From the NCBI GenBank assembly GCA_041946825.1, contig JBHGBD010000012.1:48106-112105 (forward strand): DNA of 64,000 nucleotides, written 5' to 3'. Below are positions 24,226 through 32,345 of the stretch, one piece after another. The notes beneath the pieces were generated by a model, which did not search any database, had not been told where the DNA came from, and saw only the letters and a program-made list of their open reading frames with translations. The translations under genes were made by a program, and so were the position numbers. The number at the start of each line of letters is the position of its first letter. Position 1 is the stretch's first letter. The DNA is from CAZTHM01 sp041946825. GTDB taxonomy: Bacteria > Acidobacteriota > Terriglobia > UBA7540.

Positions 24226-24807
24226 ATGAGAAGAATCCTATTGGGACTAGCGATCGTTCTCTCGACAAGCACAGCGGCTTTGGCGGTTGACCGCTGGGTA
24301 CACATCAAGGTTGAAGACGGCGGTGCGGACGGCGAAATCGTTCGCGTCAATGTTCCACTCGCGCTGGCGGAAAAAGTCCTGCCCGCCATCAATACCAAAG
24401 AACTGCGAGGCGGCAAGGTTAAGTGTGACCAAGCCAAGATCGAAGACGTTGACGTGCGAGCCATTTTAGAGGCCGTGCGTTCTGCCCCCGACAATGAATT
24501 TGTCACCGTGGAGAGCAAGAAGAACCATGTTCGCGTGGCGAAGTCCGGAGGCCACTTGCTGGTGAAAGTCCAGGATTGGAAAGGCATCGACAAGGCCAAA
24601 CCGGACGCGAAGGAAAAACCGGAAACGGTCGATGTCTCGATCCCGTTTACGGTGATTGACGCCCTGTTGTCCGGGGCGAAAGACGAACTGGATGTTCTGG
24701 CCGCGGTTCGCGCGCTGAGCACGGTGGGCGACACCGTCCTGGTGACGGTGAACGACGACCACAGCAAGGTTCGGATCTGGGTCGATTCGCGGAATACGAC
24801 GGAGTAG
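24226..24807 (+). CDS. Secreted hypothetical protein with two related modules
   Basis: 193 residues from the ATG at 24226, preceded by GGAAGGGAGGAG. Signal peptide MRRILLGLAIVLSTSTAALA. The mature protein appears to repeat one module twice: a strand (WVHIKVED or LLVKVQDW), a VP-containing strand and helix (VNVPLALAEKVLPAI or VSIPFTVIDALLSGA), an acidic helix, and a closing strand (VRVAKSG or VRIWVDS). The following gene encodes the same type of module behind a membrane anchor. Family unknown to me. The pair is transcribed together (10-nt gap). Confidence 0.7.
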   Translation: MRRILLGLAIVLSTSTAALAVDRWVHIKVEDGGADGEIVRVNVPLALAEKVLPAINTKELRGGKVKCDQAKIEDVDVRAILEAVRSAPDNEFVTVESKKNHVRVAKSGGHLLVKVQDWKGIDKAKPDAKEKPETVDVSIPFTVIDALLSGAKDELDVLAAVRALSTVGDTVLVTVNDDHSKVRIWVDSRNTTE

Positions 24808-24817
24808 GGGGTGCGCA

Positions 24818-25321
24818 ATGCCAACAGGTCCTGCAGCAGTAGCGGGCGGCGCGGGCACCTTGGCGCTCGCGGCGGTGGTGGTCGGCGGAGCGTTCGTCTA
24901 CGATATGGGCGCGGTGCGTGTTTCCGTGCAATCGAAGAAGCCGGACGGCGAGCATATTCGCCTGATTGTTCCGGCGGTAGCGGCGCCCATCGCCCTGCGG
25001 TTCGCGCCCAAGCGCGATTTGCAGAAGGCGGTCGAAGAGGCGGGACCTTACCTGCCCGCCGTCAAAATCGCCCTCGAGGAACTGGCCCGGTGCCCCGATG
25101 GCCCGCTCGTCCAAGTGACAAGCCCGCGCGAGAAAGTGAACATCGCGAAGGTGGATGACGCGCTGGTGATCGATGTGGACGACGAGGGCGAAACGGTCCA
25201 CGTTTCGGTGCCTCTTAAGGCCGCCAGCGTTGTGATATCGCAACTCGAATCTCTTCCCCCACCGGATCGGGAAGAGCAAGCGAAGCATTTGGCTCCCGCG
25301 GAGAGTGGCCCCGCAATGTAG
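24818..25321 (+). CDS. Membrane-anchored hypothetical protein related to the upstream gene
   Basis: 167 residues. An N-terminal hydrophobic helix (AGTLALAAVVVGGAFVYDMG) anchors the protein. The rest carries the same module type as the preceding secreted protein: VRVSVQSKKPDG, LIVPAVAAPIAL, an acidic helix, KVNIAKVDDALVIDVDDEG, and VHVSVPLKAASVVI. The gene follows by 10 nt, so co-expression and possibly direct interaction are likely. No catalytic motif is seen. Function unknown. Confidence 0.65.
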   Translation: MPTGPAAVAGGAGTLALAAVVVGGAFVYDMGAVRVSVQSKKPDGEHIRLIVPAVAAPIALRFAPKRDLQKAVEEAGPYLPAVKIALEELARCPDGPLVQVTSPREKVNIAKVDDALVIDVDDEGETVHVSVPLKAASVVISQLESLPPPDREEQAKHLAPAESGPAM

Positions 25322-25334
25322 TGCGGCGGGCGGT

Positions 25335-25925
25335 TCAGGCTGGGGGAACAATTGGTCTGGCGCGCAAGTGCGCCAGCTCTCGCGAGAGCTGATCGAAGCG
25401 ATCCAGCAGCTCCCGGTGGCGAGTTTCGTCGGGCGCCGGCTTCTTGCCGATGAAGCTGAGTGTACCCCCCGGCTCGAGGACTGCGCGATCGACTTCCTCC
25501 AATGACGCGAATCCCTGGCGGTGCGCCGCGGCCTCGAGTTCTGGTAGGGTTATGAGTTCGTCCTTCAGCCGCTTCTTGCGGAGTTTCCCTCCCTCAATCA
25601 ATACGTCTTCATCCCCTTCCACCAAACGGTCGAGCTTTCTGTGGCCGTAGAGGAATCGCACGAGGAAGTAATTCAACACAAGCAGCGTCGTCGCCCCGAT
25701 GATGCCACCCGTCACGGTGTTGTCGTCGCCGATGATGGCATTCTGCACGGAGTTGGAAAGCGTTAGCAGGACGACGAGGTCGAAGGGATTCAATTGTGCC
25801 AGCTCGCGTTTTCCCGCCAGGCGAAGTGCCACAACCAGAAAGAAATAGACGAACACAGGGCGAAGGATTTTCTCGAGCAGCGGCAATGCGAGAACGAACA
25901 TGTCGTGCCATAAACTGGCCACCAT
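25335..25925 (-). CDS. DUF421/YetF-family membrane protein
   Basis: 196 residues from the ATG at 25925, with AGAGGAG upstream. Two to three N-terminal membrane helices (VFVYFFLVVALRLAGKRELA, then a GGIIGATTLLVLNYFLVRFL segment) precede a cytoplasmic YetF domain (LVEGDEDVLIEGGKLRKKRL, then LEEVDRAVLEPGGTLSFIGK). The GKRELAQLNPFDLVVLLTLS segment is the family signature. Biological role unknown. It is convergent with the module-repeat pair. Confidence 0.88.
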   Translation of the reverse strand: MVASLWHDMFVLALPLLEKILRPVFVYFFLVVALRLAGKRELAQLNPFDLVVLLTLSNSVQNAIIGDDNTVTGGIIGATTLLVLNYFLVRFLYGHRKLDRLVEGDEDVLIEGGKLRKKRLKDELITLPELEAAAHRQGFASLEEVDRAVLEPGGTLSFIGKKPAPDETRHRELLDRFDQLSRELAHLRARPIVPPA

Positions 25926-26159
25926 AGCAAGCTCCTCTGAGCGTGATGAGTTCCGCCCACTCCCGATGGCTGACGAGATTAGCACGGCGCACCTGCCAAT
26001 CGAAAGCGTGCCCAAGGCCCTGTTGGTCATCCGCACGCTAACCCCCGAGATCTCGGTACACAGGGCTCATGGAGAGATTCTTGATCTCGAGCTCTGCGGC
26101 CGCCAGCGGCCGCGTACTTTGTGGTATAGTCGCCCCGAATCCATCGCCGGGGAATCGCC

Positions 26160-26609
26160 ATGAGCCTGGTCGAACAAGTCGAGAAGGATCTCGTCGCCGC
26201 GTTGAAGTCCAGGGAGGCGCTGAAGCTGAGCGTTCTCAGGATGATGAAGGCGGCGCTGATGAACAAGAAAGTCGAGCTGGGGAAGCCCGTCGGCGATCCC
26301 GAAGCGGTTGCCGTGTTCCGATCGCTCGTGAAGCAGCGGAACGATTCCGTAGAAGCGTATCGCAAAGGCGGGCGCGACGACCTGGCGGACCAGGAAGCCG
26401 CGGAAATCAAGATCCTCGAAGCCTATCTGCCCGCGGGGGCGAGCGATGAGGAGATGGAGGCCGCGGTTGCCGCCGCCATCGCCGAGACTGGCGCCACCGG
26501 GCCTAAGGATATGGGGAAGGTGATGAAGGCTGCCATGGCCAAGCTGGCAGGAAAGAACGCCGACGGTAAGCGCGTCAGCGAAAAAGTGAAAGCCAAACTG
26601 GGAACATAG
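26160..26609 (+). CDS. yqeY: GatB/YqeY domain-containing protein
   Basis: 149 residues, the full YqeY length. Landmarks: VEKDLVAALKSREALKLSVL, MNKKVELG, and the C-terminal GPKDMGKVMKAAMAKLAGKN. The domain is homologous to the tRNA-binding tail of the amidotransferase GatB; the stand-alone protein's function is not established. A TATAGT -10 element at 26125-26130 places the transcription start about 25 nt upstream of the ATG. A hairpin with a T-run follows at 26685-26704. Confidence 0.9.
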   Translation: MSLVEQVEKDLVAALKSREALKLSVLRMMKAALMNKKVELGKPVGDPEAVAVFRSLVKQRNDSVEAYRKGGRDDLADQEAAEIKILEAYLPAGASDEEMEAAVAAAIAETGATGPKDMGKVMKAAMAKLAGKNADGKRVSEKVKAKLGT

Positions 26610-26611
26610 TA

Positions 26612-26755
26612 TAATTGTGAATTCTGAATTGTGAATTACGAACATCCATAATGATCTTCGATAGTGGAATCGAAGTTCCCAGGCAACCCTGGAAAGGGTT
26701 TTTTCGCCGGAATCTTGCATCTGCCCGAATTCAAAACTCAGAACTCATAATTTCC
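26612..26755. repeat. GAATTC-type degenerate word array around a terminator
   Basis: The left part repeats variants of GTGAATTCTGAATT. The right part (26729-26755) has GAATTCAAAACTCAGAACTC, the partly complementary version. Between them lie a CTTCGAT/ATCGAAG hairpin (26656-26675) and the yqeY terminator. Same design as the other intergenic arrays in this window but with a different word. Confidence 0.55.
26685..26704 (+). terminator. Intrinsic terminator after yqeY
   Basis: AACCCT and AGGGTT form a 6-bp stem around a GGAA tetraloop, followed by a run of six T in total (26699-26704). Confidence 0.6.
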
Positions 26756-26768
26756 GGGAGCTGAGATC

Positions 26769-28820
26769 ATGGCCGCCGAACCAAAAACCACTGCGCCGAA
26801 GAAGTACACGCCCTACGTGCCCGAAACCCTGGAGATGAAGGAGTTCACCTTCCGCGCCGTCCTGATCGGCCTGGTGATGACGGGTGTCCTGGGCTCCGCC
26901 AACGCATATCTCGGTTTGAAAGCCGGGATGACGATCGCGGCGACATACCCTGCGGCGGTGATCGGAATGGCAGTCCTCCGGCTGATGAAGGGTTCGCTTC
27001 TCGAAGAGAACATCGCAAGAACGGTCGGCTCGATCGGCGAGTCGGTGGCGGCAGGCGCGGTCTTCACGATTCCCGCCTTTGTGATGGCAGGGCTGTGGCC
27101 GGGGCTCACCCGCGAGAAGTATTGGGAGTCTGTCGCGCTGATGGTGATCGGCGGCACACTGGGCATTCTCTTCGTCACGCTCTTGCGCCGCGTGATGGTC
27201 GAAGATCCCGATTTGCCGTATCCCGAATCCGTCGCCGCTTCTGAAATCCACAAAGCCGGGCAACAGGGTTCGAAAGCGGCCAAAATTCTTTTCGCCAACA
27301 TGGGCTTCGGCGGATTGATGTATCTGCTTGGGGCGGTCAACGTCTTCTCCGCCAACAACACATTCCCCGTCAACATCAGCGAAGTGGGAAAGAAGTTGCT
27401 CCTGCGGACGAGCACGGAACCAAACGTCACCACCGTCGCCACCGGCGGCGCGACGGTCTTCAGCGCGCCAGCCGTAAGCCCGGCTTATCTCGGTGTCGGG
27501 TATATCATCGGCCCGCGGCTCGCTTCATTGAATTTCGCCGGCAGCCTGCTGGCTTGGGGATTGCTCGTCCCGCTCCTGACGTTCCTGGTCGGCCCCTCGA
27601 TTCAGGCATCACAACCTGACGGGCAACCGATTTCCTGGTCGCTCCTGGCTCAAGCAATCTATTTTTCGGTCGTGCGACCCATCGCGGTGGGTGGGATGTT
27701 AGTTGGCGCCTCCTACACATTATTCAAGATGCGCAAACAGCTCGGGGCCGGCATGGCGCGCGCGATCTCCGATTTGAAAAAGTCTGCGGCCGCGCAGGCG
27801 GCCACAAACCGTACCGAACGCGATCTGAGCGCCAAAGTGATCTTCGCCGGTGTAGGGCTGGTTGTGCTGGCGATGATCGCGCTCTATTACCTGTTCATCA
27901 GCGGCGCGGGGAATCTCTCGAGCTCGACGATCATCGCCGGCGCGGTCGTCGCGGCGCTGGTTATGGCGGTGCTGGGGTTCTTCTTCGCCGCCGTATCGGG
28001 CAATCTGGTCGGAATGATCGGCTCCTCAAATAATCCTGTTTCCGGCCTGACGCTATGCACGCTGGTCATCGCGGCGCTGCTGATGGTGGCCTTGGGCGTT
28101 TCGGGCACAGGCGGCGTCGCCGCTGTGCTCGGGGTCGCCGCCGTCGTCTGCGTCTCTTCCGCGGTTGCCGGCGAGATGCTTCAGGACCTCAAAGTTGGGC
28201 ACATTCTTGGCGGCACGCCGTCCAAGATGCAGATCGGAGACCTGCTGGGAATCGTCGTCGCCTCGCTGGTGCTCTTCTTCCCGCTGGCGGTGCTTGACAA
28301 GGCTTACCACTTCGGGAGCCCCGAACTCTCCGCGCCGCAGGCCGGCCTGATGGCGATGCTCTCCAAGGGTATCGTAGCGGGGGATATGGCTTGGCCGCTT
28401 GTGATCGTCGGAATCCTCATGGGCTTCGCCCTGATTCTGATCGAAGTGAAGAGCGTGATGCTGTTTGCCGTCGGCATGTATCTCCCTCTCGGAACGACCT
28501 TCGCCATCTTCACCGGCGGCGTGGTGCGCTGGATTACCGACCGGCTTCGCGACCGCCGCGCGTGGAACGATGCTCAGAAAGCTCGCGTAGATAACGCCGG
28601 TATACTCACCGCGTCGGGATTGATCGCGGGTGAGGCGCTCTGCGGCCTGGTCATCGCCGGACTCGTCGGCTCAGGCCGCGACGTGACGCTCATATCCTGG
28701 GTCGCGCCCTTCTGGGTTGCGCTAATTGCGCTGGCCATCCTGATGGTCGCCATGGTGCGCGTGCCGCTCGCCATGGCCGGCAGACCTGACGAGCCCGCAC
28801 CACCAACCGCGATTATGTGA
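26769..28820 (+). CDS. OPT family oligopeptide transporter
   Basis: 683 residues, almost entirely hydrophobic helices (about 14-16). Features typical of the prokaryotic OPT family are EMKEFTFRAVLIGLVMTGVL near the N-terminus, NAYLGLKAGMTIAATYPAA, the SIGESVAAGAVFTIPAF stretch, and a long C-terminal helical half with LLGIVVASLVLFF. OPT proteins are proton-coupled importers of peptides or metal-chelate complexes; the substrate here is not deducible. It is preceded by a repeat array and a terminator, so it has its own transcription unit. Confidence 0.9.
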   Translation: MAAEPKTTAPKKYTPYVPETLEMKEFTFRAVLIGLVMTGVLGSANAYLGLKAGMTIAATYPAAVIGMAVLRLMKGSLLEENIARTVGSIGESVAAGAVFTIPAFVMAGLWPGLTREKYWESVALMVIGGTLGILFVTLLRRVMVEDPDLPYPESVAASEIHKAGQQGSKAAKILFANMGFGGLMYLLGAVNVFSANNTFPVNISEVGKKLLLRTSTEPNVTTVATGGATVFSAPAVSPAYLGVGYIIGPRLASLNFAGSLLAWGLLVPLLTFLVGPSIQASQPDGQPISWSLLAQAIYFSVVRPIAVGGMLVGASYTLFKMRKQLGAGMARAISDLKKSAAAQAATNRTERDLSAKVIFAGVGLVVLAMIALYYLFISGAGNLSSSTIIAGAVVAALVMAVLGFFFAAVSGNLVGMIGSSNNPVSGLTLCTLVIAALLMVALGVSGTGGVAAVLGVAAVVCVSSAVAGEMLQDLKVGHILGGTPSKMQIGDLLGIVVASLVLFFPLAVLDKAYHFGSPELSAPQAGLMAMLSKGIVAGDMAWPLVIVGILMGFALILIEVKSVMLFAVGMYLPLGTTFAIFTGGVVRWITDRLRDRRAWNDAQKARVDNAGILTASGLIAGEALCGLVIAGLVGSGRDVTLISWVAPFWVALIALAILMVAMVRVPLAMAGRPDEPAPPTAIM

Positions 28821-28904
28821 CGCTTGGCGATCCTGCCAGCTCGCGGCTTCTGCTCGCCGCTTGCCACTGACCACTTCCCACTTGTCCTGTGTTAACCTGA
28901 AACC

Positions 28905-29633
28905 ATGCCGCGTTATCGCGACGTCCAGGTATCGTTCGGCCCGCCGCTGACATGGGCGGTCCGGCGACTGATCATCGTCACGGCGGCGGTTTTTGTACTG
29001 ACTTACTTGCCTGCCGTGATGTTTCGAGTGCAGTTTCCGTTCAACTTGCTAGGTCTGCGCCCCTATGATGTTACGCATCGCCTTTTCCTCTGGCAGCCGG
29101 TCACTTATCTCTTCCTGCATTCTGGCTTCTTCCACCTCATCTTCAACCTTTTCGCGCTTTGGATGTTCGGGGCCGATCTTGAGCGCACCTGGGGGCCGCG
29201 CCGGTTTCTTAACTACTTTTTCATTACCGGCATCGGCGCGGCGGCATTCGACGTGCTTCTGCAACCCTCGGCGATCACTCTGACCGTCGGAAACTCCGGG
29301 GCGATTTACGGAATCCTTCTCGCCTACGGATTACTCTTCCCGGATCGCCCCATCCTGCTTTGGCTGTTGATTCCTGTGAAAGCGAAATGGTTTGTGCTGG
29401 TCATGGGCCTGATCGAATTCACCAGCTCCTTCAGCAATCCCGGCTCGACCATCAGCCACGTCGCGCACCTGGGAGGCATGCTTGTCGGGTTCCTCTACCT
29501 GCGCGGCGCCGGGCTCCCCTATCGATTGCAACTGCGCTATCATGAGTGGCGTCGCGCCCGGCTGCGCAGGAAGTTTGAAGTCTATATGCGCAAGCACGAG
29601 GAACGCGATGACTCCAAGCCGTGGATCAACTAA
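28905..29633 (+). CDS. Rhomboid family intramembrane serine protease
   Basis: 242 residues with six to seven membrane helices. The catalytic Ser is in GNSGAIYGILLAYG and the catalytic His in ISHVAHLGGMLVGFLYLR; the L1 loop (WQPVTYLFLHSGFFHLIFNL) contains the usual W-x-x-T and HxxFN elements. The C-terminal tail is basic and cytoplasmic. Rhomboids cleave transmembrane helices of other membrane proteins. GNSG instead of the commoner GASG is still compatible with activity. Substrate unknown. Confidence 0.93.
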   Translation: MPRYRDVQVSFGPPLTWAVRRLIIVTAAVFVLTYLPAVMFRVQFPFNLLGLRPYDVTHRLFLWQPVTYLFLHSGFFHLIFNLFALWMFGADLERTWGPRRFLNYFFITGIGAAAFDVLLQPSAITLTVGNSGAIYGILLAYGLLFPDRPILLWLLIPVKAKWFVLVMGLIEFTSSFSNPGSTISHVAHLGGMLVGFLYLRGAGLPYRLQLRYHEWRRARLRRKFEVYMRKHEERDDSKPWIN

Positions 29634-29735
29634 AGGGTGGAGGCTGAAGTGTAAAGGGTAAAGCCACTCCCGAGCGCTTGGATTCTCTCTTTACCCTTTA
29701 ACCTTTATCCTTTACCCTTCCGAAGTAAGACTAGC
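29634..29735. repeat. GTAAAGGGTAAAG inverted word array
   Basis: The left arm (AAGTGTAAAGGGTAAAGCC) and right arm (CTTTACCCTTTAACCTTTATCCTTTACCC) are reverse complements, and the right arm repeats its word three times. It begins right after the rhomboid stop codon and could act as its transcript end. Confidence 0.6.
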
Positions 29736-29758
29736 CCCTCGCCTGAAAGGAGGAAGTC

Positions 29759-30142
29759 ATGCCCTCCGCCGCTCAAATTATCCTGAACATGGAAAAGTCT
29801 ATGGCGCGCGAATTCAATGCGGGCAAGCGCGACGCGTTGCTCGGGCATTTCCATCCGCGCGTGGTGGGTTTTTCGTCCACGCGAAAGGAGCGAATCGCCG
29901 GCCGCGTCGCGATGCGGAAGACTTTCGACTATTACTACCAGGCTTCACCGAAACTGAAGTTCCACATTGCCCAGCCGCAGGTTCACGTGTTCGGTGAGGT
30001 CGCGGTCGCTACGTTTTACTGGACCGTCGAGCTGGGAACGGGGAGCCCCCGCCACGCGATCCACGGCCGCGGCAGCCACGTATTCGCGCGGCACGATGGC
30101 CAGTGGCTGATCGTCCACGAACACTTCTCGCGCGTGCACTGA
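29759..30142 (+). CDS. SnoaL-like/NTF2-fold protein (DUF4440 type)
   Basis: 127 residues with a strong AAAGGAGG 5 nt before the ATG. The cone-shaped NTF2 fold is recognisable from LNMEKSMAREFNAGKRDALL, RVAMRKTFDYYYQ, FGEVAVATFYWTVEL and the closing strand HVFARHDGQWLIVHEHFSR. Such proteins are small enzymes or ligand-binding scaffolds. No specific substrate can be proposed. It lies upstream of a secreted protein on the same strand. Confidence 0.82.
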   Translation: MPSAAQIILNMEKSMAREFNAGKRDALLGHFHPRVVGFSSTRKERIAGRVAMRKTFDYYYQASPKLKFHIAQPQVHVFGEVAVATFYWTVELGTGSPRHAIHGRGSHVFARHDGQWLIVHEHFSRVH

Positions 30143-30213
30143 GGTTGGAGATTCGCCGGGCTTCCGTCGGCCGCGCAGAGTCGGCAGATGTTTGCATGTT
30201 TTGGAGAGGGCGG

Positions 30214-30741
30214 ATGTTAAGTAGATGTATATTATCTAGTATTATGATCGCCGGCCTCGGCGTTTTACCACTGTTGGCCGCGGATGGGCCTGACTGGGAT
30301 CCCTGGCGATTTCTCCTGGGAGAGTGGGTCGGCGAAGGCGAAGGCCAGCCCGGCCAGGGTATCGGGAAGTTCTCGTTTGCCCTGGACCTGCAGGGAAGGA
30401 TCCTGGTCAGAAAGAACCGCGCCGACTACCCCGCCACGCGGGAACGCCCTGCGTACTCACACGAGGATCTGATGGTGATTTATCAAGGGCCGAGTCCAAG
30501 CTCGACACGCGCCATCTACTTTGACAACGAAGGTCACGTGATTCAGTACAGGGTGACGGTCTCCACGGACGGGAACAGCGTGACCTTCCTCAGCGATCCT
30601 TCGCCATCAGCGCCGAGGTTTCGCCTAACCTACACGAAAGGAAAATCCGGAGGCCTGAAGATCTTGTTTGAAATTGCGCCACCCGGCAAGCCGGACGTCT
30701 TTTCGCCTTACATTGAGGCGACGGCGAGCCGCAGGAAATAG
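30214..30741 (+). CDS. Secreted lipocalin-like hypothetical protein
   Basis: 175 residues from the ATG at 30214, preceded by GGAGAGG. The N-terminus (MLSRCILSSIMIAGLGVLPL) is a signal peptide. The mature part opens with DPWRFLLGEWVGEGEGQPGQ, followed by alternating strands (FSFALDLQGRILVRKNRADY, HVIQYRVTVSTDGNSVTFLS). This resembles DUF1579/THAP4-type beta-barrels that bind small hydrophobic ligands or haem. The binding residue cannot be confirmed from sequence alone. Confidence 0.7.
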   Translation: MLSRCILSSIMIAGLGVLPLLAADGPDWDPWRFLLGEWVGEGEGQPGQGIGKFSFALDLQGRILVRKNRADYPATRERPAYSHEDLMVIYQGPSPSSTRAIYFDNEGHVIQYRVTVSTDGNSVTFLSDPSPSAPRFRLTYTKGKSGGLKILFEIAPPGKPDVFSPYIEATASRRK

Positions 30742-30793
30742 CTGTGCGCAACTGGTCTGCAGGTCCGGTTGTTTCCCTCCTCCAGAGTTAACC

Positions 30794-31759
30794 GTGTCTG
30801 AAACGGATTCTACGGTCCAATGGCTCCTCGAAGGCGATCCTGCCATTCGCTGGCAGACGCTGCGTGATCTGGCGGGTGCAAGCGACCGTGCAGTCCAGCG
30901 TGAGCAGAGCGAAGTCGCGGAGGAAGGTTGGGGCGCGCGTTTGCTCGAACGCCAGGAGGCGTCCGGCCGGTGGACCAGGGGAATCTACACGCCCAAATGG
31001 ACCTCCACGACGTATACGATTGTCCTTCTGCACTCCCTGGGCCTGCCGCCCGAGCACCCGCAGGCGCTGAAGGGCTGTCGGGTCCTCCTCGACAAAGGCG
31101 AATCCGCGGACGGTGGATTCAATTGCTGGAAGGGGCTGAAGCATAGCGAAACGTGCGTGACTGGGATGATCCTCGGCGCGGCCGCATATTTCCGCCTCAA
31201 GGACGACCGGCTCCATCGCTACGCGGACTATCTCCTCGGGCAGCAGATGAAGGACGGCGGATGGAATTGCCGCTCCTATTGGGGCGCCACGCACAGCTCG
31301 ATGCACACGACGATCCTCGCGCTCGAAGGATTGCTCGAGTACGAAAGATACACGTCTCGAAATGCCGCGGCGGTTCGCGAAGTCCAAGATAGGGGTCGCG
31401 AGTTCCTGCTGCGGCATCGGCTTTTCAAGTCGCATCGAACCGGCAAGGTCATCAAGCCGGAGTGGACGCGGTTTTCATTTCCGCCCCGCTGGCATTACGA
31501 CGTGCTGCGCGGCCTCGACTACTTCCGCGCCTGCAACGCGCCGCGGGACGAGCGCCTGATGGATGCTGTCGAGATCGTGCGGCAACGTCGCAGACCCGAC
31601 GGCCGCTGGATTCTGCAGAATCGCTACCCCGGCAAGACGTTCTTCGAAATGGAGCGCGTGGGCCAGCCCAGCCGCTGGAACACGCTCCGCGCGCTGCGTG
31701 TGTTGAAATGGTGGGAGGCGCCTGCAGGCCCCATTGACACTCGCGCCGCCGAATGGTAG
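30794..31759 (+). CDS. Prenyltransferase/terpenoid-cyclase-fold (alpha-alpha barrel) protein
   Basis: 321 residues from the GTG at 30794 (VSETDSTVQWLLEGDPAIRW). No good ribosome-binding site is visible, so the start is uncertain. Repeated helix pairs with Trp/Gly-rich turns fit the squalene-cyclase/prenyltransferase alpha-toroid fold: KGESADGGFNCWKGLKHSET, MKDGGWNCRSYWGATHSSMH, RRRPDGRWILQNRYPGK. The DXDD motif of squalene-hopene cyclases is not seen, and at about 320 residues it is half their length. Enzyme activity is unproven. It sits immediately before a cobalamin riboswitch that belongs to the next gene. Confidence 0.7.
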   Translation: MSETDSTVQWLLEGDPAIRWQTLRDLAGASDRAVQREQSEVAEEGWGARLLERQEASGRWTRGIYTPKWTSTTYTIVLLHSLGLPPEHPQALKGCRVLLDKGESADGGFNCWKGLKHSETCVTGMILGAAAYFRLKDDRLHRYADYLLGQQMKDGGWNCRSYWGATHSSMHTTILALEGLLEYERYTSRNAAAVREVQDRGREFLLRHRLFKSHRTGKVIKPEWTRFSFPPRWHYDVLRGLDYFRACNAPRDERLMDAVEIVRQRRRPDGRWILQNRYPGKTFFEMERVGQPSRWNTLRALRVLKWWEAPAGPIDTRAAEW

Positions 31760-31785
31760 TTTGCTTCTGCTCGTCTGTTCTTTGA

Positions 31786-31990
31786 AAACTAGGTTCCTGC
31801 GGTGTCCCGATGGGATATCGGGAAAAAGGAAAGGCCGTGCAAATCGGCCGCGGTCCCGCCACTGTGATCGGCGAGCCGAATCCTCATGAGGCGTAACGCC
31901 CGCCACTGGTCTGCTATCAGCGGACTGGGAAGGCGGAGGATGAGGCGATGACCCGAAAGCCAGGAAGCCTGCCCGGGAACTACCACCCAA
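31786..31990 (+). promoter_or_regulatory. Cobalamin (B12) riboswitch
   Basis: Typical AdoCbl element: GGTTCCTGCGGTG near the 5' end, GGTCCCGCCACTGTGATC in the core, GCCACTGG in the middle, and the B12-box AGCCAGGAAGCCTGCC at 31958-31973. The order and spacing match the conserved core. It precedes a TonB-dependent receptor and is followed by an intrinsic terminator, so bound cobalamin should end transcription early. Confidence 0.93.
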
Positions 31991-31991
31991 C

Positions 31992-32075
31992 CTAACTCTT
32001 CGACGGAAAGAGTCCTGGGAGCACGACCGAGGCCTTCCGATTCCGGTGCGAGGAATTGGGAGGCTTTTTGTTTTG
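31992..32075 (+). terminator. Expression platform of the riboswitch
   Basis: GCCTTCCGATTCC (from 32032) pairs with GGAATTGGGAGGC (to 32064) around a 7-nt loop, followed directly by TTTTTGTTTTG. The preceding tract (31992-32030) may form the alternative antiterminator pairing. Confidence 0.85.
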
Positions 32076-32129
32076 CGTCCCTCGCCTCCTTCTGTCGGCG
32101 ACTCCCCGTCGCGAGAACGGGGGAAGGAG

Positions 32130-32345
32130 CGTGTCATGCGGAATTCAGAATTCGGAACCTGGAATTTGGGAGTCGGGAGTCGGGAGTCGGAAGCCAGAAG
32201 CAAGAAGTCAGAACCCAGAAGTCAGAAGCCAAAAGACAGAAGGAGAGCCATGCACGATGGACCGCGGACAATGGGCCGCGGGCGCTTTCACTCCAGAATC
32301 CAAGATCTAAAATCCAAAATCCCCGGGTCGCGAGTCATGAGTCGC
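32130..32345. repeat. Degenerate AG-rich word array in the receptor leader
   Basis: GGAATTCAGAATTCGGAACC and GTCGGGAGTCGGGAGTCGG are followed by about six variants of AGAAGTCAG. Complement-like words then follow (CCAGAATCCAAGATC, AAAATCCAAAATCCC). The tract lies between the riboswitch terminator and the receptor start, so it is part of the 5' leader. Confidence 0.6.

Noticed and set aside
32250..32336. Upstream ATG of the receptor with a good AAGGAGAG site
   Set aside because: It would add 29 residues encoded by repeat sequence before an otherwise normal signal peptide; kept only as an alternative.
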